Shown piece by piece: positions 38,088 to 49,693 of a DNA stretch of 64,000 nt. Below the pieces are notes generated by a model. It saw nothing but the letters and a program-made list of their open reading frames with translations, was not told the DNA's origin and ran no database searches. Position numbers and translations under genes: made by a program. Numbering within the stretch: the stretch's first letter is position 1; each line of letters opens with the position of its first letter. Source of the DNA: Prunella strophiata (lineage: Eukaryota > Chordata > Aves > Passeriformes > Prunellidae); NCBI GenBank assembly GCA_036583965.1, contig JAZBQD010000031.1:1116001-1180000 (forward strand). The letters are read 5' to 3'.

Positions 38088-38291
38088 TTGCTGTACCAAA
38101 GGGTGCTACCAAAATGACTGTTTCCTCCACTGGAAAGATTTCCCTCAGTGGCCATCAATGCATGTTTGTGTTTTAATTGTGTAACCAGATGGACTGAGAG
38201 AAGGCAACACCTGTAGTAGATTTCTGTTTGGTCTGTGTCTGTGAGAAGTGGGCTGTGTGCTGGAGAGGGAGAGGTGCTGTTGGAGAGCGAC
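38088..38291. other. Provirus 3' flank, related to intron sequence at 52.65-52.83 kb
   Basis: About 200 bases of host sequence. Words such as gtctgtgagaagtgg, gtgctggagag and gtagcag/gtagtag occur in the same order as at 52700-52830, inside intron 1 of the four-exon gene model. The provirus therefore seems to have inserted into a diverged copy of that locus. No coding sequence is seen. Confidence 0.6.
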
Positions 38292-38328
38292 TGAGTCAAA
38301 GACAGACACGATCTGGCAACAGGTATTC

Positions 38329-38334
38329 TTTATT
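38329..38334 (-). terminator. LTR polyadenylation signal AATAAA
   Basis: AATAAA on the minus strand lies about 37 bases before the LTR end. The same signal occurs at 47366-47361 in the 5' LTR. Its position is normal for R/U5 of a class I LTR. Confidence 0.8.
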
Positions 38335-38399
38335 GCAGCGCTGGGCACACGGGGGATCGCTCCTCCAAACATGTGCACCGTAACAGAAACCCTGCTCCG

Positions 38400-38407
38400 C
38401 TTTTATC
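38400..38407 (-). promoter_or_regulatory. TATA-like element of the LTR promoter
   Basis: GATAAAAG on the minus strand lies about 70 bases upstream of AATAAA, a suitable place for the U3/R promoter. It is the best TATA-like candidate in the LTR. Confidence 0.5.
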
Positions 38408-38765
38408 TTTCTTAAGCATACATATTCAGTACTTTTCCCAGAAATCATTTTCATATTCATGGTTTTTCCGGGAATTAATCTACATATGCAAATGTCTTCT
38501 GCGCAGTCGCAGTCTTTCTTCTCGGTGGTCTTCAGGGGTCTCCTGGTGGTCGTGCATAGTCTTCCTCACTTGTCCTTTTGTTGAACTTTTAACTTTGCGT
38601 CCTGCGCAGTCTTCTTCTTGGCTCGGGATCCTATATGTTTTTCCCTTTTATGGTAACTGACCATAGTCCGTTTGCTGAGTATACATTGCTCAAAAATAAC
38701 AGGAAACTAGCACAAAGTAAAATACAGAGCCAAGGACACAATTTCTACATTTAGTCTTTAGTACA

Positions 38766-38941
38766 TAAAATAACAGGATATTAGCACACACTTTAAGTAT
38801 ACATTGTCCAAGCGAATATACAATACCTAAACAAAACTAATTAACCCGACTATTAAAATAACAGGATATTAGCACATACTTTAAGTATACATTGTCCAAG
38901 CGAATATACAATACCTAAATAAAACTAACTAACCCGACTAT
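38766..38941 (-). repeat. 88-bp direct repeat in U3 (two copies)
   Basis: Bases 38766-38853 and 38854-38941 are near-identical direct repeats beginning taaaataacaggatattagc. The orphan LTR at 37164 has a single copy. Tandem U3 repeats act as enhancers in many class I retroviruses; function here is inferred. Confidence 0.9.
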
Positions 38942-38985
38942 TAAACATTTCTAGTATGGCCCTTCTGTGTCAAGTCTCTGTATCA

Positions 38986-38999
38986 AGTCCCCCCTTTTC
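38986..38999 (-). promoter_or_regulatory. Polypurine tract
   Basis: Minus-strand GAAAAGGGGGGACT lies immediately upstream of U3, the standard primer site for plus-strand DNA synthesis. Confidence 0.88.
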
Positions 39000-39025
39000 T
39001 ATGTTCATTGCAAATTCTTTTGCAA

Positions 39026-40276
39026 TTACACAATCCCATTGTTATCTAAGGATCTACTAAAATATTTTCCTGTTTCTACCTGATGTTTTAGTTTATTTTT
39101 CTTCCAGGCCTCATAATTCTCGGTAGTTCGTTGGCCGCAGGACAGGACACACTTAACTAATACGCAAACTAATATTACTAAGATTACAATGCCTACTACA
39201 GCGATGAAGGCCTGTTTTAGCCACCGTAAGTTAGGTAACCATGAGGTGAGTTTTTCCCACACCTCTTGGAATCCCCAAGTGGTATCATCTTTGGTTACTT
39301 CATGTAGTATTTTTGTTTGTTCCCATATTTCATTTAAATCTGTTGCAATTCGGCCACTTTGATCTACGTACATACAACAACTTGTATTTATAATTGTGCA
39401 TACTCCTCCTCGTGATGCTAATAACCAATCTAATGCCATCCTATTCTGCTGCACTACTTGTGCTAAACTATTTACTTCAAGCTGTTGTGCTTGTATTGCA
39501 TCTACTGTTCTGTTTTCAATTTCTTCTATTACAGCTGAAATATTTACTATTGCTTTTTCAAGTTCACTTACTCCTAACCATGGGAGAAGCCACCTAGCAA
39601 AGGAGTGAAACGCTGTTGGCCGTTTCACTAAAGGGTTTTCTATCTCTCGCTCGATTCTCCGAATATGAGTCTGAAGCCAACCTTTTGGCAAATAATCATG
39701 TATGGTTATATTTGGAACTACTGCTCCTAGGGTACACGTTCCCATCCAATTTTCAGGTAATACCTTCCATGCTGTGTTATTACATAGCCAATACCATCCC
39801 CTTCCTTCTGGGACTGGCCAGAGTGTAGTATTAACAGAGGTAGAGGCCCCAATGTAGCGTGTTTCATTACATGCAGTGTGATTTCCTACATAAACAATAT
39901 TGTTACACCCTTCAATTTTATCCATTCCCCTGGGCGGATTACACCTTCGCACACATTTACAGTAAGGTTCTCCTACTGTGGGGCTATAAATTTCTAAAGA
40001 CTGTGGTCTATAGGTGTATTTAGGCCAAGAGGTATTTTCCCAGAAAGTTTCCCATGATTCATGGCCTGGTATAGGAATACCTATTAATGAGATTCTTTTC
40101 CCACTGTATTCTGGCATGTGTGTGCATATCCAACAGTTCGTTTTGTTTAGAGTTCGTGAGATACCTTCTGTTAAAGAAAGGTGTACATTTAAATCCCACC
40201 AAGTTTCAACTCCCCCATAAGTCAGTATAACCTGGAGAATCGCAATCTGGTAGGTCCAGCGGGGATGGTGGTCCAT
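39026..40276 (-). CDS. env: Proviral envelope glycoprotein (gamma-type)
   Basis: About 416 codons from an ATG at 40276, chosen because a signal-peptide-like hydrophobic stretch follows it; the frame is open further upstream to 40384 inside pol. The surface part has a CWIC motif (40134-40123), the thiol-exchange motif of gamma-type Env, and several N-glycosylation sites. A KR-type cleavage site (LVKRP) precedes the transmembrane subunit. That subunit has a heptad-like helix region, an immunosuppressive-domain-like segment and CX6CC (39400-39374), then a membrane anchor ([17 protein letters not shown]) and a cytoplasmic tail of about 40 residues. It is shorter than usual for gammaretroviral Env, with a compact surface subunit. 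It overlaps the pol end by 55 bases. No stops or frameshifts are seen. Expression would require splicing, not assessed here. Confidence 0.9.
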   Translation of the reverse strand: MDHHPRWTYQIAILQVILTYGGVETWWDLNVHLSLTEGISRTLNKTNCWICTHMPEYSGKRISLIGIPIPGHESWETFWENTSWPKYTYRPQSLEIYSPTVGEPYCKCVRRCNPPRGMDKIEGCNNIVYVGNHTACNETRYIGASTSVNTTLWPVPEGRGWYWLCNNTAWKVLPENWMGTCTLGAVVPNITIHDYLPKGWLQTHIRRIEREIENPLVKRPTAFHSFARWLLPWLGVSELEKAIVNISAVIEEIENRTVDAIQAQQLEVNSLAQVVQQNRMALDWLLASRGGVCTIINTSCCMYVDQSGRIATDLNEIWEQTKILHEVTKDDTTWGFQEVWEKLTSWLPNLRWLKQAFIAVVGIVILVILVCVLVKCVLSCGQRTTENYEAWKKNKLKHQVETGKYFSRSLDNNGIV

Positions 40277-43200
40277 GGTTTCTTTGGAGCTTTCTTTAAT
40301 TTTGAGTAGTGGATCCAAGCTGGCTGTTCTTTGATCTTTACCGCGGTGAACGTTGTCAGCAGTACTTGGTATGGTCCTTTCCACTTCTCTTCTAAGGGTT
40401 GCCCTGAAAAATTCTTTACATATACATAATCACCAGGTTCAAAAGCATGAAGGGGCTGATCTAATCCCCTTACTCGAGTTCCCAGGACATTCTTGTGGAT
40501 TTTAGATAACTGTTCCTGTAATGACTTTATATACTCGTACAAATACCCTTCCCCTATCTGAGTTAATTCTTCACCCTTAAACTGAGATTGGTATGGTCTT
40601 CCATATAGTATTTCAAAAGGACTTAAATTCTCCTTCGTTCGGGGTTTAACTCGTATTCTGAGCAAAGCCAATGGTAAGGCTTGTGGCCAGGTTAAATTCG
40701 CCTCTTGGCTAATTTTTGCTATCTGTTGCTTAATCATATGATTCATCTTTTCTACTTGGCCACTCGCCTGAGGTCTATAAGGAGTATGCAACTGCCAATC
40801 TATTTCTAGTATTCTCCCTACTTGTTGAACTATCTTAGCACAAAAATGTGGACCTCTATCTGAGGATATAGTTGCTGGGATCCCGAAGCGGGGAATAATT
40901 TCATTTAGCAATACCCTGGTCACTTCTCTTGCCTTGTTAGTTCTACAGGGATATGCTTCTGGCCACCCTGAAAAGGTATCTGTCAGGACCAAAAGATACT
41001 TATACCCCCCTTTTCTTGGGAGTTCAGAAAAATCAATCTGCCACTGTTGTCCAGGGAAGTTTCCTTTGCTAATTGTCCCTAATTTTAAGCGACTAGTTGT
41101 ATTCGGGTTATTCCGTTGGCAAATTTCACATTGTTGTGTTACCTGCTTTACTGTAGTATACAAATTACGTCCTATTATCCTCTTAGTTAATTCTTTATGT
41201 AATGCATCTGCTCCCCAATGCGTCTTTTTGTGTTCTGTCATTACCAATGGCCATATCATACTGAATGGCATTACAATCCGACCATCTCCTAGTTGAACCC
41301 ACCCTCCTGCCCCTTGCTTACCTTTCACGTCTTCGATTAGTTTCAGATCCTCTTTTGAATATTTAGGAGGTTGGTCAAAATTCATTGGTTTACCGCCTGG
41401 TATCAAAGCACAAACCTGGGCTTCCTCTGCCACCCGCTTAGCCTCCTTATCAGCTAATCGATTTCCCACCTCTGGATCTGTATTCCCTTTCTGATGTCCC
41501 CGGCAATGCATAATAGCCACCTTTTCTGGTAGTTTAATTGCTTCCAGTAGTCTTAATATCTCTTCTGCATGTTTAATTTGTTTCTTTTGAGTTGTCAACA
41601 GTCCCCTTTCTTTCCAAATTGCTCCATGTGCATGAACCACTCCAAATGCATACTTTGAATCAGTCCAAATGTTTATCTTTTTCCCTCTTGCGAGTTCCAA
41701 GGCCCTAGTAAGGGCGATTATTTCCGCTTTCTGTGCTGAGGTTCCTGCAGGGAGAGGGTTAGCTTCAATTATTCGTTGAGTTGTGGTTATTGCATACCCT
41801 GCTTTTCGTTGTCCTTGCTTTATGAAGCTGCTTCCATCAGTGTACCATGAGTCCTCAGCATCCTCTAGGGGAGTTTCTTGGAGGTCTGGGCGGCTCGAGT
41901 AAGTGGCTTCGATGGTCTCTATGCAATCATGGGATATTGGCTCATCCCGGGCTCCACTGAGGAAAGAGGCTGGATTCACAATGTTAGTGACAGTTATTTC
42001 TACATCATCTTGCTCTACCAATATAGCCTGGTATTTCAAAAATCTTTGGGGCGAAAGCCAATGACTCCCTTTTTGTTCTAAAACTACTGAAACAGTATGG
42101 GAGACCATCACCGTCATCTTCTGACCCAAGGTGAACTTTCGGGCTTCTTGGATGTTAATTACAACTGCAGCTACCGCACGCAGACATCCCGGCCATCCTT
42201 TGCTTACCTCATCCAGCTGTTTGGAGAAGTAGGCCACCGCTCGTTTATATGGACCAAGCTTCTGAGCTAGTACTCCAAGAGCCATTCCCTGTCTCTCATG
42301 AGAGAATAACCAAAATGGTTTAGAAACATCAGGTAAACCAAGGGCAGGAGCCTTCATTAGTTCTTGCTTAAGTTGTTTGAAAGCGACCCTTGCTTCAGAG
42401 GTCCAATCTATCTTAGATTGGTTTCCTTTTAACAGTTCATACAGAGGTTTCACCATTACGCCATAATTGTATATCCAAAGACGGCACCAACCTGTCATCC
42501 CTAGGAACGTTCGCAGTTCCTTTGCAGTTTGGGGCTCCGGTGTACGACAGATTGCTTCTTTTCGCTCTCTTCCAAGTTCTCGTTGTCCTTTCGAGATTTC
42601 CAGTCCTAAATAGGTCACTCGTTGCTGAATTATTTGGGCCTTCTGTTGAGAAACTTTATATCCATTCAGTCCCAGGAAATTAAGGAGTTCTATAGTCCAT
42701 AAAACACATTTTTCTCTAGTCTCTGTGGCTATTAGAAGATCATCTACATATTGCAATAGAACCCCTTTATTGTCTGGAGGGATCCATGTTTCTAGATCCT
42801 TAGCTAATTGATTTCCAAAGATTGTGGGGCTGTTTTTGAACCCTTGGGGCAATACAGTCCAGGTCAGCTGCGTTTTCCTCCCTGAGTCCGGATTTTCCCA
42901 TTCAAAAGCAAACAACTTTTGGCTTTCTGAGGCCAGCGGCAAGCAGAAGAAGGCGTCCTTAAGATCCAACACGGTAAACCAATGTAATGAGTCTCTCAAT
43001 TTTGTGAGTAAAGTATATGGGTTGGCCACTACGGGATGAATGTCCTCGACTATTTTGTTAATTGCTCTTAAATCTTGCACTAATCTGTAACTTTTTCCGT
43101 CTGCCTTTTTAACCGGCAATATAGGCGTATTATATTCTGACTCACATTCCGTTAGCAAACTATATTGTAAGAACCGATCAATTATTTCTTTTATTCCTTT

Positions 43201-43758
43201 CCTATCTTCTAGCTTCAAGGGGTATTGTTTAATTCTTACCGGTTGTGTTTCTAGTTTCAGTTTAATTACAATGGGGCTAGCATTTTTGGCCCTTCCTGGC
43301 ACTTCACTAGCCCATACCCCTGGATATACTGCATCTAAAACTTCTGTGGGTATTTCTAAATGGTACTGAGTCTGTAACAATGCCAAACTTAAAACTTCCG
43401 TCAATTGTTGTTCCTGCACTTGAAATTCAATTTTTCCTTTCCGAAAAACAATTTTCGCTCCTAACTGCTCCAACAAGTCTCGTCCTAATAATGGCTTCGG
43501 GGAATTTGGTAAATATAGAAATCTATGAATTCCGATTTGCTTTCCAAGTCGATAGTTAAGTGGTTTCAGAAAATATGCCTTTTCTGGTTGCCCAGTGGCC
43601 CCAATTACAGTTACAAAATCCTTATCTTCTGGCATTAATCTCTGGTTCAATACTGAGTATGAGGCTCCAGTATCAATAAGGAAATCTATTCCTTTCTTTT
43701 CTTCCCCTAGCTCGATTTTAACCAGTGGATCCGCTAGGGTAGATTCCCCCGGTCCCCT
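40222..43758 (-). CDS. pol: Proviral Pol: protease, reverse transcriptase, RNase H, integrase
   Basis: About 1,178 codons, open from the codon after the gag stop to 40222 with no internal stop. The protease active site DTGAS is at 43674-43660, with a GRDLL motif later. The RT has LDLKDAF (motif A), LPQGFKNSP, and YVDD (42750-42739). RNase H keeps YTDGS, the Glu in AQKAEIIAL and WTDS. Integrase has an HxxxH...CxxC zinc module, a catalytic core with [10 protein letters not shown] and the GQVEKMN Glu, and a C-terminal GPY-type module (KWKGPY). All catalytic residues I can check are present, which fits a young insertion. It has no start codon of its own and depends on translation through the gag stop. 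Confidence 0.95.
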   Translation of the reverse strand, partial: RGPGESTLADPLVKIELGEEKKGIDFLIDTGASYSVLNQRLMPEDKDFVTVIGATGQPEKAYFLKPLNYRLGKQIGIHRFLYLPNSPKPLLGRDLLEQLGAKIVFRKGKIEFQVQEQQLTEVLSLALLQTQYHLEIPTEVLDAVYPGVWASEVPGRAKNASPIVIKLKLETQPVRIKQYPLKLEDRKGIKEIIDRFLQYSLLTECESEYNTPILPVKKADGKSYRLVQDLRAINKIVEDIHPVVANPYTLLTKLRDSLHWFTVLDLKDAFFCLPLASESQKLFAFEWENPDSGRKTQLTWTVLPQGFKNSPTIFGNQLAKDLETWIPPDNKGVLLQYVDDLLIATETREKCVLWTIELLNFLGLNGYKVSQQKAQIIQQRVTYLGLEISKGQRELGRERKEAICRTPEPQTAKELRTFLGMTGWCRLWIYNYGVMVKPLYELLKGNQSKIDWTSEARVAFKQLKQELMKAPALGLPDVSKPFWLFSHERQGMALGVLAQKLGPYKRAVAYFSKQLDEVSKGWPGCLRAVAAVVINIQEARKFTLGQKMTVMVSHTVSVVLEQKGSHWLSPQRFLKYQAILVEQDDVEITVTNIVNPASFLSGARDEPISHDCIETIEATYSSRPDLQETPLEDAEDSWYTDGSSFIKQGQRKAGYAITTTQRIIEANPLPAGTSAQKAEIIALTRALELARGKKINIWTDSKYAFGVVHAHGAIWKERGLLTTQKKQIKHAEEILRLLEAIKLPEKVAIMHCRGHQKGNTDPEVGNRLADKEAKRVAEEAQVCALIPGGKPMNFDQPPKYSKEDLKLIEDVKGKQGAGGWVQLGDGRIVMPFSMIWPLVMTEHKKTHWGADALHKELTKRIIGRNLYTTVKQVTQQCEICQRNNPNTTSRLKLGTISKGNFPGQQWQIDFSELPRKGGYKYLLVLTDTFSGWPEAYPCRTNKAREVTRVLLNEIIPRFGIPATISSDRGPHFCAKIVQQVGRILEIDWQLHTPYRPQASGQVEKMNHMIKQQIAKISQEANLTWPQALPLALLRIRVKPRTKENLSPFEILYGRPYQSQFKGEELTQIGEGYLYEYIKSLQEQLSKIHKNVLGTRVRGLDQPLHAFEPGDYVYVKNFSGQPLEEKWKGPYQVLLTTFTAVKIKEQPAWIHYSKLKKAPKKPWTTIPAGPTRLRFSRLY

Positions 43759-43761
43759 TCA
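43759..43761 (-). promoter_or_regulatory. In-frame TGA between gag and pol (readthrough candidate)
   Basis: The gag frame ends in TGA and the protease frame continues in the same frame at the next codon (AGG). Class I retroviruses usually make Gag-Pol by suppression of a single stop, most often UAG; UGA is less common. The downstream context is GC-rich (ggggaccgggggaa), but I have not established a pseudoknot. Confidence 0.75.
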
Positions 43762-45015
43762 TTGGTCCGAAGTTATTTGGGCTAGTACCGGGGTGTTGTT
43801 AGTTAATTTGGGACATTCCCTTTTCCAGTGTCCTAATTCCTTACAATAAGCGCATTGGTTTGATTGTAACATCTGGCGTGGTTCTCTCTTTCTATTTGCC
43901 TGTCCTCTGCCTCCTGGTTTTTCTAAAGCTGCGATCATTTGTCCTATCTTATGCCTACTCTGTTCCTCCCGATTCCTATAAATTCTCCACGCTTCCTCCA
44001 ATAATTTTTCTAAGTCCCTGATATCAGGTTCCTTCAGCTTCTGAAGTTTTCGTCTGATATCGTCTGAGGATTGTCCTAAAAACAAAGACACTAACTGCTG
44101 TTTCCCTGTATCGGACACCGGGTCTAAAGTAGTATATTTTCTCATTGCTGTCCTTAGTCTGTCGAGAAACTCAGTGGGGGTTTCTGTTAAGTTTTGCTTG
44201 ATTTCATACAGATTTGACCAATTGACTGCTTTTGGTACAGCAGTTTCAATGCCTATTCTGATCCACCCTTGATACCTTTTCAGTAATTGATATTGTTGGA
44301 CATCATTCGGGTTCCAATTGGGGTCATCCCTAGGTACGTGAACTTCAACCGTACCTGAGAGAGTCCCAGCCGTGATCTGAGCTTGGACATGAGTGCGAGC
44401 ACTTTTAATTATTAACTGCTTTTCAGTCTCTGTTAACGCATCTAACATCAAGTCTATATCCTTCCAATCAGGATCTTGATTTTTGACAACGAGTTCAAAT
44501 CTCTTTGCCACCCCTTCAGGGTCGTCCCGATATCCTTTCACTATTTCCCGCCACGTATCCAGATCACTCATTGAAAAGGGAATTTTAATTCTAGTGGGTC
44601 CCGCTGTCCCTATTGCTTGCCGTAATGGGGCTTGAATTATTGGACCCATTTTACTTCGAGTACGAGCCGTGATAGGGGAGAAGCTCGCACTACCAGGAGA
44701 GTCATCACTTACTCCTTCGCCTGAGCTTTCTGAATTGTCGTCCTCAACTGGGGTAGGGGGTCTGGGTCTGGGAGGAGTAGGAGGTCCGGGAGGGGTAGGG
44801 GGTCTAGGTGGAGAAACATAGTCCTCTAACCTCTCTTCCACTTCCTTAAGCTTTATACATCTCTGTCCTATGCTACAAGCCGAACAACACCTCTTCAACT
44901 TGCTCCCGTTTTTCTTCTGTTCCTTTTCTATAGCTAATACTAAAGGGTCTTGAGGGGCCAAATTTATCCCACATTCTTTCTGCCACTCTGGATGATTTCT
45001 TAGGGTAAAGAACAT
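43759..45015 (-). CDS. gag: Proviral Gag, 5' end uncertain
   Basis: Open from an ATG at 45015 to the TGA at 43759 (418 codons). In order: a matrix-like part ending in a Pro-rich PPRPPTPPGPP region, an acidic linker, a capsid region beginning after about residue 105 with a PFSMSDLDTW stretch and a typical class I capsid fold length, a charged helix, and one CCHC zinc knuckle (CAYCKELGHWKREC, 43854-43813) for RNA packaging. The frame continues upstream of this ATG into the 61-bp array, so the true matrix start, including any myristoylation Met-Gly, is not identifiable. The last unit of the array abuts the coding sequence at 45046. Confidence 0.9.
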   Translation of the reverse strand: MFFTLRNHPEWQKECGINLAPQDPLVLAIEKEQKKNGSKLKRCCSACSIGQRCIKLKEVEERLEDYVSPPRPPTPPGPPTPPRPRPPTPVEDDNSESSGEGVSDDSPGSASFSPITARTRSKMGPIIQAPLRQAIGTAGPTRIKIPFSMSDLDTWREIVKGYRDDPEGVAKRFELVVKNQDPDWKDIDLMLDALTETEKQLIIKSARTHVQAQITAGTLSGTVEVHVPRDDPNWNPNDVQQYQLLKRYQGWIRIGIETAVPKAVNWSNLYEIKQNLTETPTEFLDRLRTAMRKYTTLDPVSDTGKQQLVSLFLGQSSDDIRRKLQKLKEPDIRDLEKLLEEAWRIYRNREEQSRHKIGQMIAALEKPGGRGQANRKREPRQMLQSNQCAYCKELGHWKRECPKLTNNTPVLAQITSDQ

Positions 45016-45045
45016 ATCTGCATATATTACTTCATCCCATTTTCC

Positions 45046-47039
45046 AAACCTGTTTCCAAAACCCGAAGTAGAGCAAACAAAACAAATACCCTAAATCCGA
45101 TATTCAAAACCTGTTTCCAAAACCCGAAGTAGAGCAAACAAAACAAATACCCTAAATCCGATATTCAAAACCTGTTTCCAAAACCCGAAGTAGAGCAAAC
45201 AAAACAAATACCCTAAATCCGATATTCAAAACCTGTTTCCAAAACCCGAAGTAGAGCAAACAAAACAAATACCCTAAATCCGATATTCAAAACCTGTTTC
45301 CAAAACCCGAAGTAGAGCAAACAAAACAAATACCCTAAATCCGATATTCAAAACCTGTTTCCAAAACCCGAAGTAGAGCAAACAAAACAAATACCCTAAA
45401 TCCGATATTCAAAACCTGTTTCCAAAACCCGAAGTAGAGCAAACAAAACAAATACCCTAAATCCGATATTCAAAACCTGTTTCCAAAACCCGAAGTAGAG
45501 CAAACAAAACAAATACCCTAAATCCGATATTCAAAACCTGTTTCCAAAACCCGAAGTAGAGCAAACAAAACAAATACCCTAAATCCGATATTCAAAACCT
45601 GTTTCCAAAACCCGAAGTAGAGCAAACAAAACAAATACCCTAAATCCGATATTCAAAACCTGTTTCCAAAACCCGAAGTAGAGCAAACAAAACAAATACC
45701 CTAAATCCGATATTCAAAACCTGTTTCCAAAACCCGAAGTAGAGCAAACAAAACAAATACCCTAAATCCGATATTCAAAACCTGTTTCCAAAACCCGAAG
45801 TAGAGCAAACAAAACAAATACCCTAAATCCGATATTCAAAACCTGTTTCCAAAACCCGAAGTAGAGCAAACAAAACAAATACCCTAAATCCGATATTCAA
45901 AACCTGTTTCCAAAACCCGAAGTAGAGCAAACAAAACAAATACCCTAAATCCGATATTCAAAACCTGTTTCCAAAACCCGAAGTAGAGCAAACAAAACAA
46001 ATACCCTAAATCCGATATTCAAAACCTGTTTCCAAAACCCGAAGTAGAGCAAACAAAACAAATACCCTAAATCCGATATTCAAAACCTGTTTCCAAAACC
46101 CGAAGTAGAGCAAACAAAACAAATACCCTAAATCCGATATTCAAAACCTGTTTCCAAAACCCGAAGTAGAGCAAACAAAACAAATACCCTAAATCCGATA
46201 TTCAAAACCTGTTTCCAAAACCCGAAGTAGAGCAAACAAAACAAATACCCTAAATCCGATATTCAAAACCTGTTTCCAAAACCCGAAGTAGAGCAAACAA
46301 AACAAATACCCTAAATCCGATATTCAAAACCTGTTTCCAAAACCCGAAGTAGAGCAAACAAAACAAATACCCTAAATCCGATATTCAAAACCTGTTTCCA
46401 AAACCCGAAGTAGAGCAAACAAAACAAATACCCTAAATCCGATATTCAAAACCTGTTTCCAAAACCCGAAGTAGAGCAAACAAAACAAATACCCTAAATC
46501 CGATATTCAAAACCTGTTTCCAAAACCCGAAGTAGAGCAAACAAAACAAATACCCTAAATCCGATATTCAAAACCTGTTTCCAAAACCCGAAGTAGAGCA
46601 AACAAAACAAATACCCTAAATCCGATATTCAAAACCTGTTTCCAAAACCCGAAGTAGAGCAAACAAAACAAATACCCTAAATCCGATATTCAAAACCTGT
46701 TTCCAAAACCCGAAGTAGAGCAAACAAAACAAATACCCTAAATCCGATATTCAAAACCTGTTTCCAAAACCCGAAGTAGAGCAAACAAAACAAATACCCT
46801 AAATCCGATATTCAAAACCTGTTTCCAAAACCCGAAGTAGAGCAAACAAAACAAATACCCTAAATCCGATATTCAAAACCTGTTTCCAAAACCCGAAGTA
46901 GAGCAAACAAAACAAATACTCTAAATCCGATATTCAAAACCTGTTTCCAAAACCCGAAGTAGAGCAAACAAAACAAATACCCTAAATCCGATATTCAAAA
47001 CCTGTTTCCAAAACCCGAAGTAGAGCAAACAAAACAAAT
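45046..47039. repeat. 61-bp tandem array inside the provirus, ~33 copies
   Basis: A 61-base unit beginning aaacctgtttccaaaacccg repeats about 32.7 times with only one base change noticed (actcta for acccta near 46919). It separates the leader from gag. A period of 61 is not divisible by three and the units carry stops in the gag frame, so translation cannot pass through. The near-perfect identity implies very recent amplification or an assembly artefact. Confidence 0.97.
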
Positions 47040-47323
47040 GTTGTGCAAACAACCCTGAAACAAATACGATCGCAAAAACAAATGCTCTCCCGCATAGATT
47101 ACTTCTATGTTCTTAAGGAAAGCTTCCCAAATGACCGGTCCCAAAAACAAATAGTAAAGAGTACCTGTGCTATTTTGAAGCGGATGGAGTTCTTGTCTGC
47201 TCCCGCAATGATCCGAGTGAGGCGAGGAGTCCCTCCGGGAAAATCCCGGGGGTACCCAAGGGAGTCCCGTTCTCAGCGGGTCTTGCAGCCGAGCAGAGAG
47301 CTCTCCTGGCTGGCTCGCCAAAT
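47040..47323 (-). other. Proviral leader with candidate primer-binding site
   Basis: Between the 5' LTR end (47324) and the array. Just after the LTR, minus-strand sequence begins ATTTGGCGAGCCAGCC; a TGG start is usual for a tRNA primer-binding site, but I cannot assign the tRNA. A frame stays open through the leader into the first array unit (stop at 46995). Confidence 0.65.
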
Positions 47324-47785
47324 TGAGTCAAAGACAGACACGATCTGGCAACAGGTATTCTTTATTGCAGCGCTGGGCACACGGGGGATCGCTCCTCCAA
47401 ACATGTGCACCGTAACAGAAACCCTGCTCCGCTTTTATCTTTCCTAAGAATACATATTCAGTACTTTTCCCAGAAATCATTTTCATATTCATGGTTTTTC
47501 CGGGAATTAATCTACATATGCAAATTTCTCTGCGCAGCGCAGTCTTTCTTCTCGGTGTCTTCAGGGGTCTCCTGGTGGTCGTGCATAGTCTTCCTCACTT
47601 GTCCTTTTGTTGAACTTTTAACTTTGCGTCTGCGCAGTCTTTCTTCTTGGCTTCGGGATCCTATATGTTTTTCCCTTGTTATGGTAAACTGACCATAGTC
47701 CGTTTGCTGAGTATACATTGCTCAAAAATAACAGGAAACTAGCACAAAGTAAAATACAGAGCCAAGGACACAATTTTAATTTAGT
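47324..47785 (-). repeat. 5' LTR, truncated
   Basis: Matches the 3' LTR from its GACTCA end through R, the TATA-like element and part of U3, then stops at a G run (47786), so roughly the outer 230 bases of U3 are absent. It carries several one-base indels relative to the 3' LTR in the ctgcgcag region (47525-47645). Confidence 0.9.
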
Positions 47786-48590
<805 letters not shown>

Positions 48591-48591
<1 letters not shown>

Positions 48592-48958
48592 ATCCCCCTT
48601 CAGTTGTTGTTTTAAGGGTATTGATTGAAGGAAAACCTGCCTTTTCCAGGGTGTTAGGGGTATCACAGGGGTGACAGGGAATCCCCGTGTTCTATTTCAA
48701 AAGGAAGAGGGAAAGTACTGTTTGTTGTATTATGGGTTTGATTTGAGGGTAGCCCCCCTATTTTCGTCACCCCAAGATTTAAATTGAGGCTGCAGCCCTG
48801 TTGTCCCTCCTTTTAAAGGGTTTGAAATGAGGTTAAAACCCCCCTTTTCCCATCATTTGAAGGATTTCATTTGCGGAAATCCCTAACTTTTCTGCTGTTA
48901 TAGGGGATGAAATTGACGGGGCGAGCGCATCTGTTTGCCCTTGTTGAAGCGAGGTGAG
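48591..48958. other. Diverged ~60-bp repeats, no gene seen
   Basis: Segments resembling gggtttgaaatgaggttaaa and gggtttgatttgagggtagc recur loosely, each followed by a ccccctttt-type run, suggesting an old tandem repeat. No open frame or splice pattern stands out. Confidence 0.5.
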
Positions 48959-49440
48959 CACGTCACCGTGGCGTCAGTTTCGGGGCTTCAGCTGAAGGAA
49001 CCTCCAGCCGCGGCAGCGCTGGCAGGGTTGAAATCGGGGTGTGCCGCTGCATTTGAGGGCGCTTCCCCTGCCCGCGGCCCGGCGCCCACCAAGGCTCTGG
49101 CGCGGGAGCGCTCCTGGCATCATCGCCTGGGCCGTTGCCGAGGCGGAATGGTGCCGGCCGCTCCGGGCGCGGGGCTCGGGCGCCGCCGGGGCCCCCCGGG
49201 CCCGGTGCCGGTCCCGCCGGGCAGGGGGCAGCGGGCAGCGGGCGGGGCTCTCCCGGCGCGGCGCCGCTCCCGCCTGCCGGAGGAGCCGCTTCCCTGCCGG
49301 GAGCCGCGCTCCGTCCGGGGCCGCCCCCGGGCGCCGAGCGCCGCCGCTCCCGTGGCCTCCCCGGTGCCCCCGCCCCGCGGAGCGGCGCCTGCCCGGGAGC
49401 GCGTCCCGGCGAGGGGCGCTGGGTGCCACTCGCGGAATTT
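48959..49440. promoter_or_regulatory. CpG-island-like segment
   Basis: About 480 bases with very high G+C and many CpGs, ending abruptly at AT-rich sequence. Frames on both strands are open, as expected from the composition. Possibly a promoter; no transcription unit assigned. Confidence 0.45.
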
Positions 49441-49693
49441 ATTGTAGCGTTCTGTTTTGCTGGCAGTTTTGGTGTACGATAAGGGATGCGGTCTAGTTCT
49501 TGCATGTTATGTATGGTTTTTGGTTCAGGTGTTGATGATTGTGAAAAATGCATATTACATGATTGGCTTTTCGCAAATATTATATGTATCATGTTGTATT
49601 AATTTTGTAGTGCTATATTGATGTTTTAATAATATAGTAGATTTAGTGTTATAGTGAAATTGTGGTTTTTGTAATTAAAGTAGAGACTATGGA

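Larger units (their letters stand above)
38292..38985 (-). repeat. 3' LTR (694 bp)
   Basis: U3 starts TGATACAG just after the polypurine tract and the LTR ends ...GACTCA at 38292. It matches 47324-47785 over the R-U5 end and part of U3. It contains a TATA-like GATAAAAG, a polyadenylation signal and a duplicated U3 block. Confidence 0.92.
38292..47785 (-). mobile_element. Near-intact class I (gammaretrovirus-like) provirus
   Basis: On the minus strand the order is 5' LTR (47785-47324), leader, a 61-bp array, gag, pol, env, polypurine tract and 3' LTR (38985-38292). All three genes are open over their recognisable lengths. Class I is indicated by one CCHC knuckle in Gag, gag and pol in one frame separated by a stop, a GPY-type integrase C-terminus, and an Env with CWIC and CX6CC motifs. 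Base composition is AT-rich compared with the surroundings. Damage is confined to the 5' LTR (truncated by a G run) and the gag 5' region (array). Target-site duplications cannot be checked because the upstream flank is lost. Confidence 0.92.

Noticed and set aside
45046..47039. CRISPR array
   Set aside because: Units are contiguous and identical with no variable spacers, and lie inside an animal provirus.
48935..49496. Protein genes in the 49-kb CpG-rich block
   Set aside because: Several frames on both strands are open because of base composition; none has distinctive domains or splice support.
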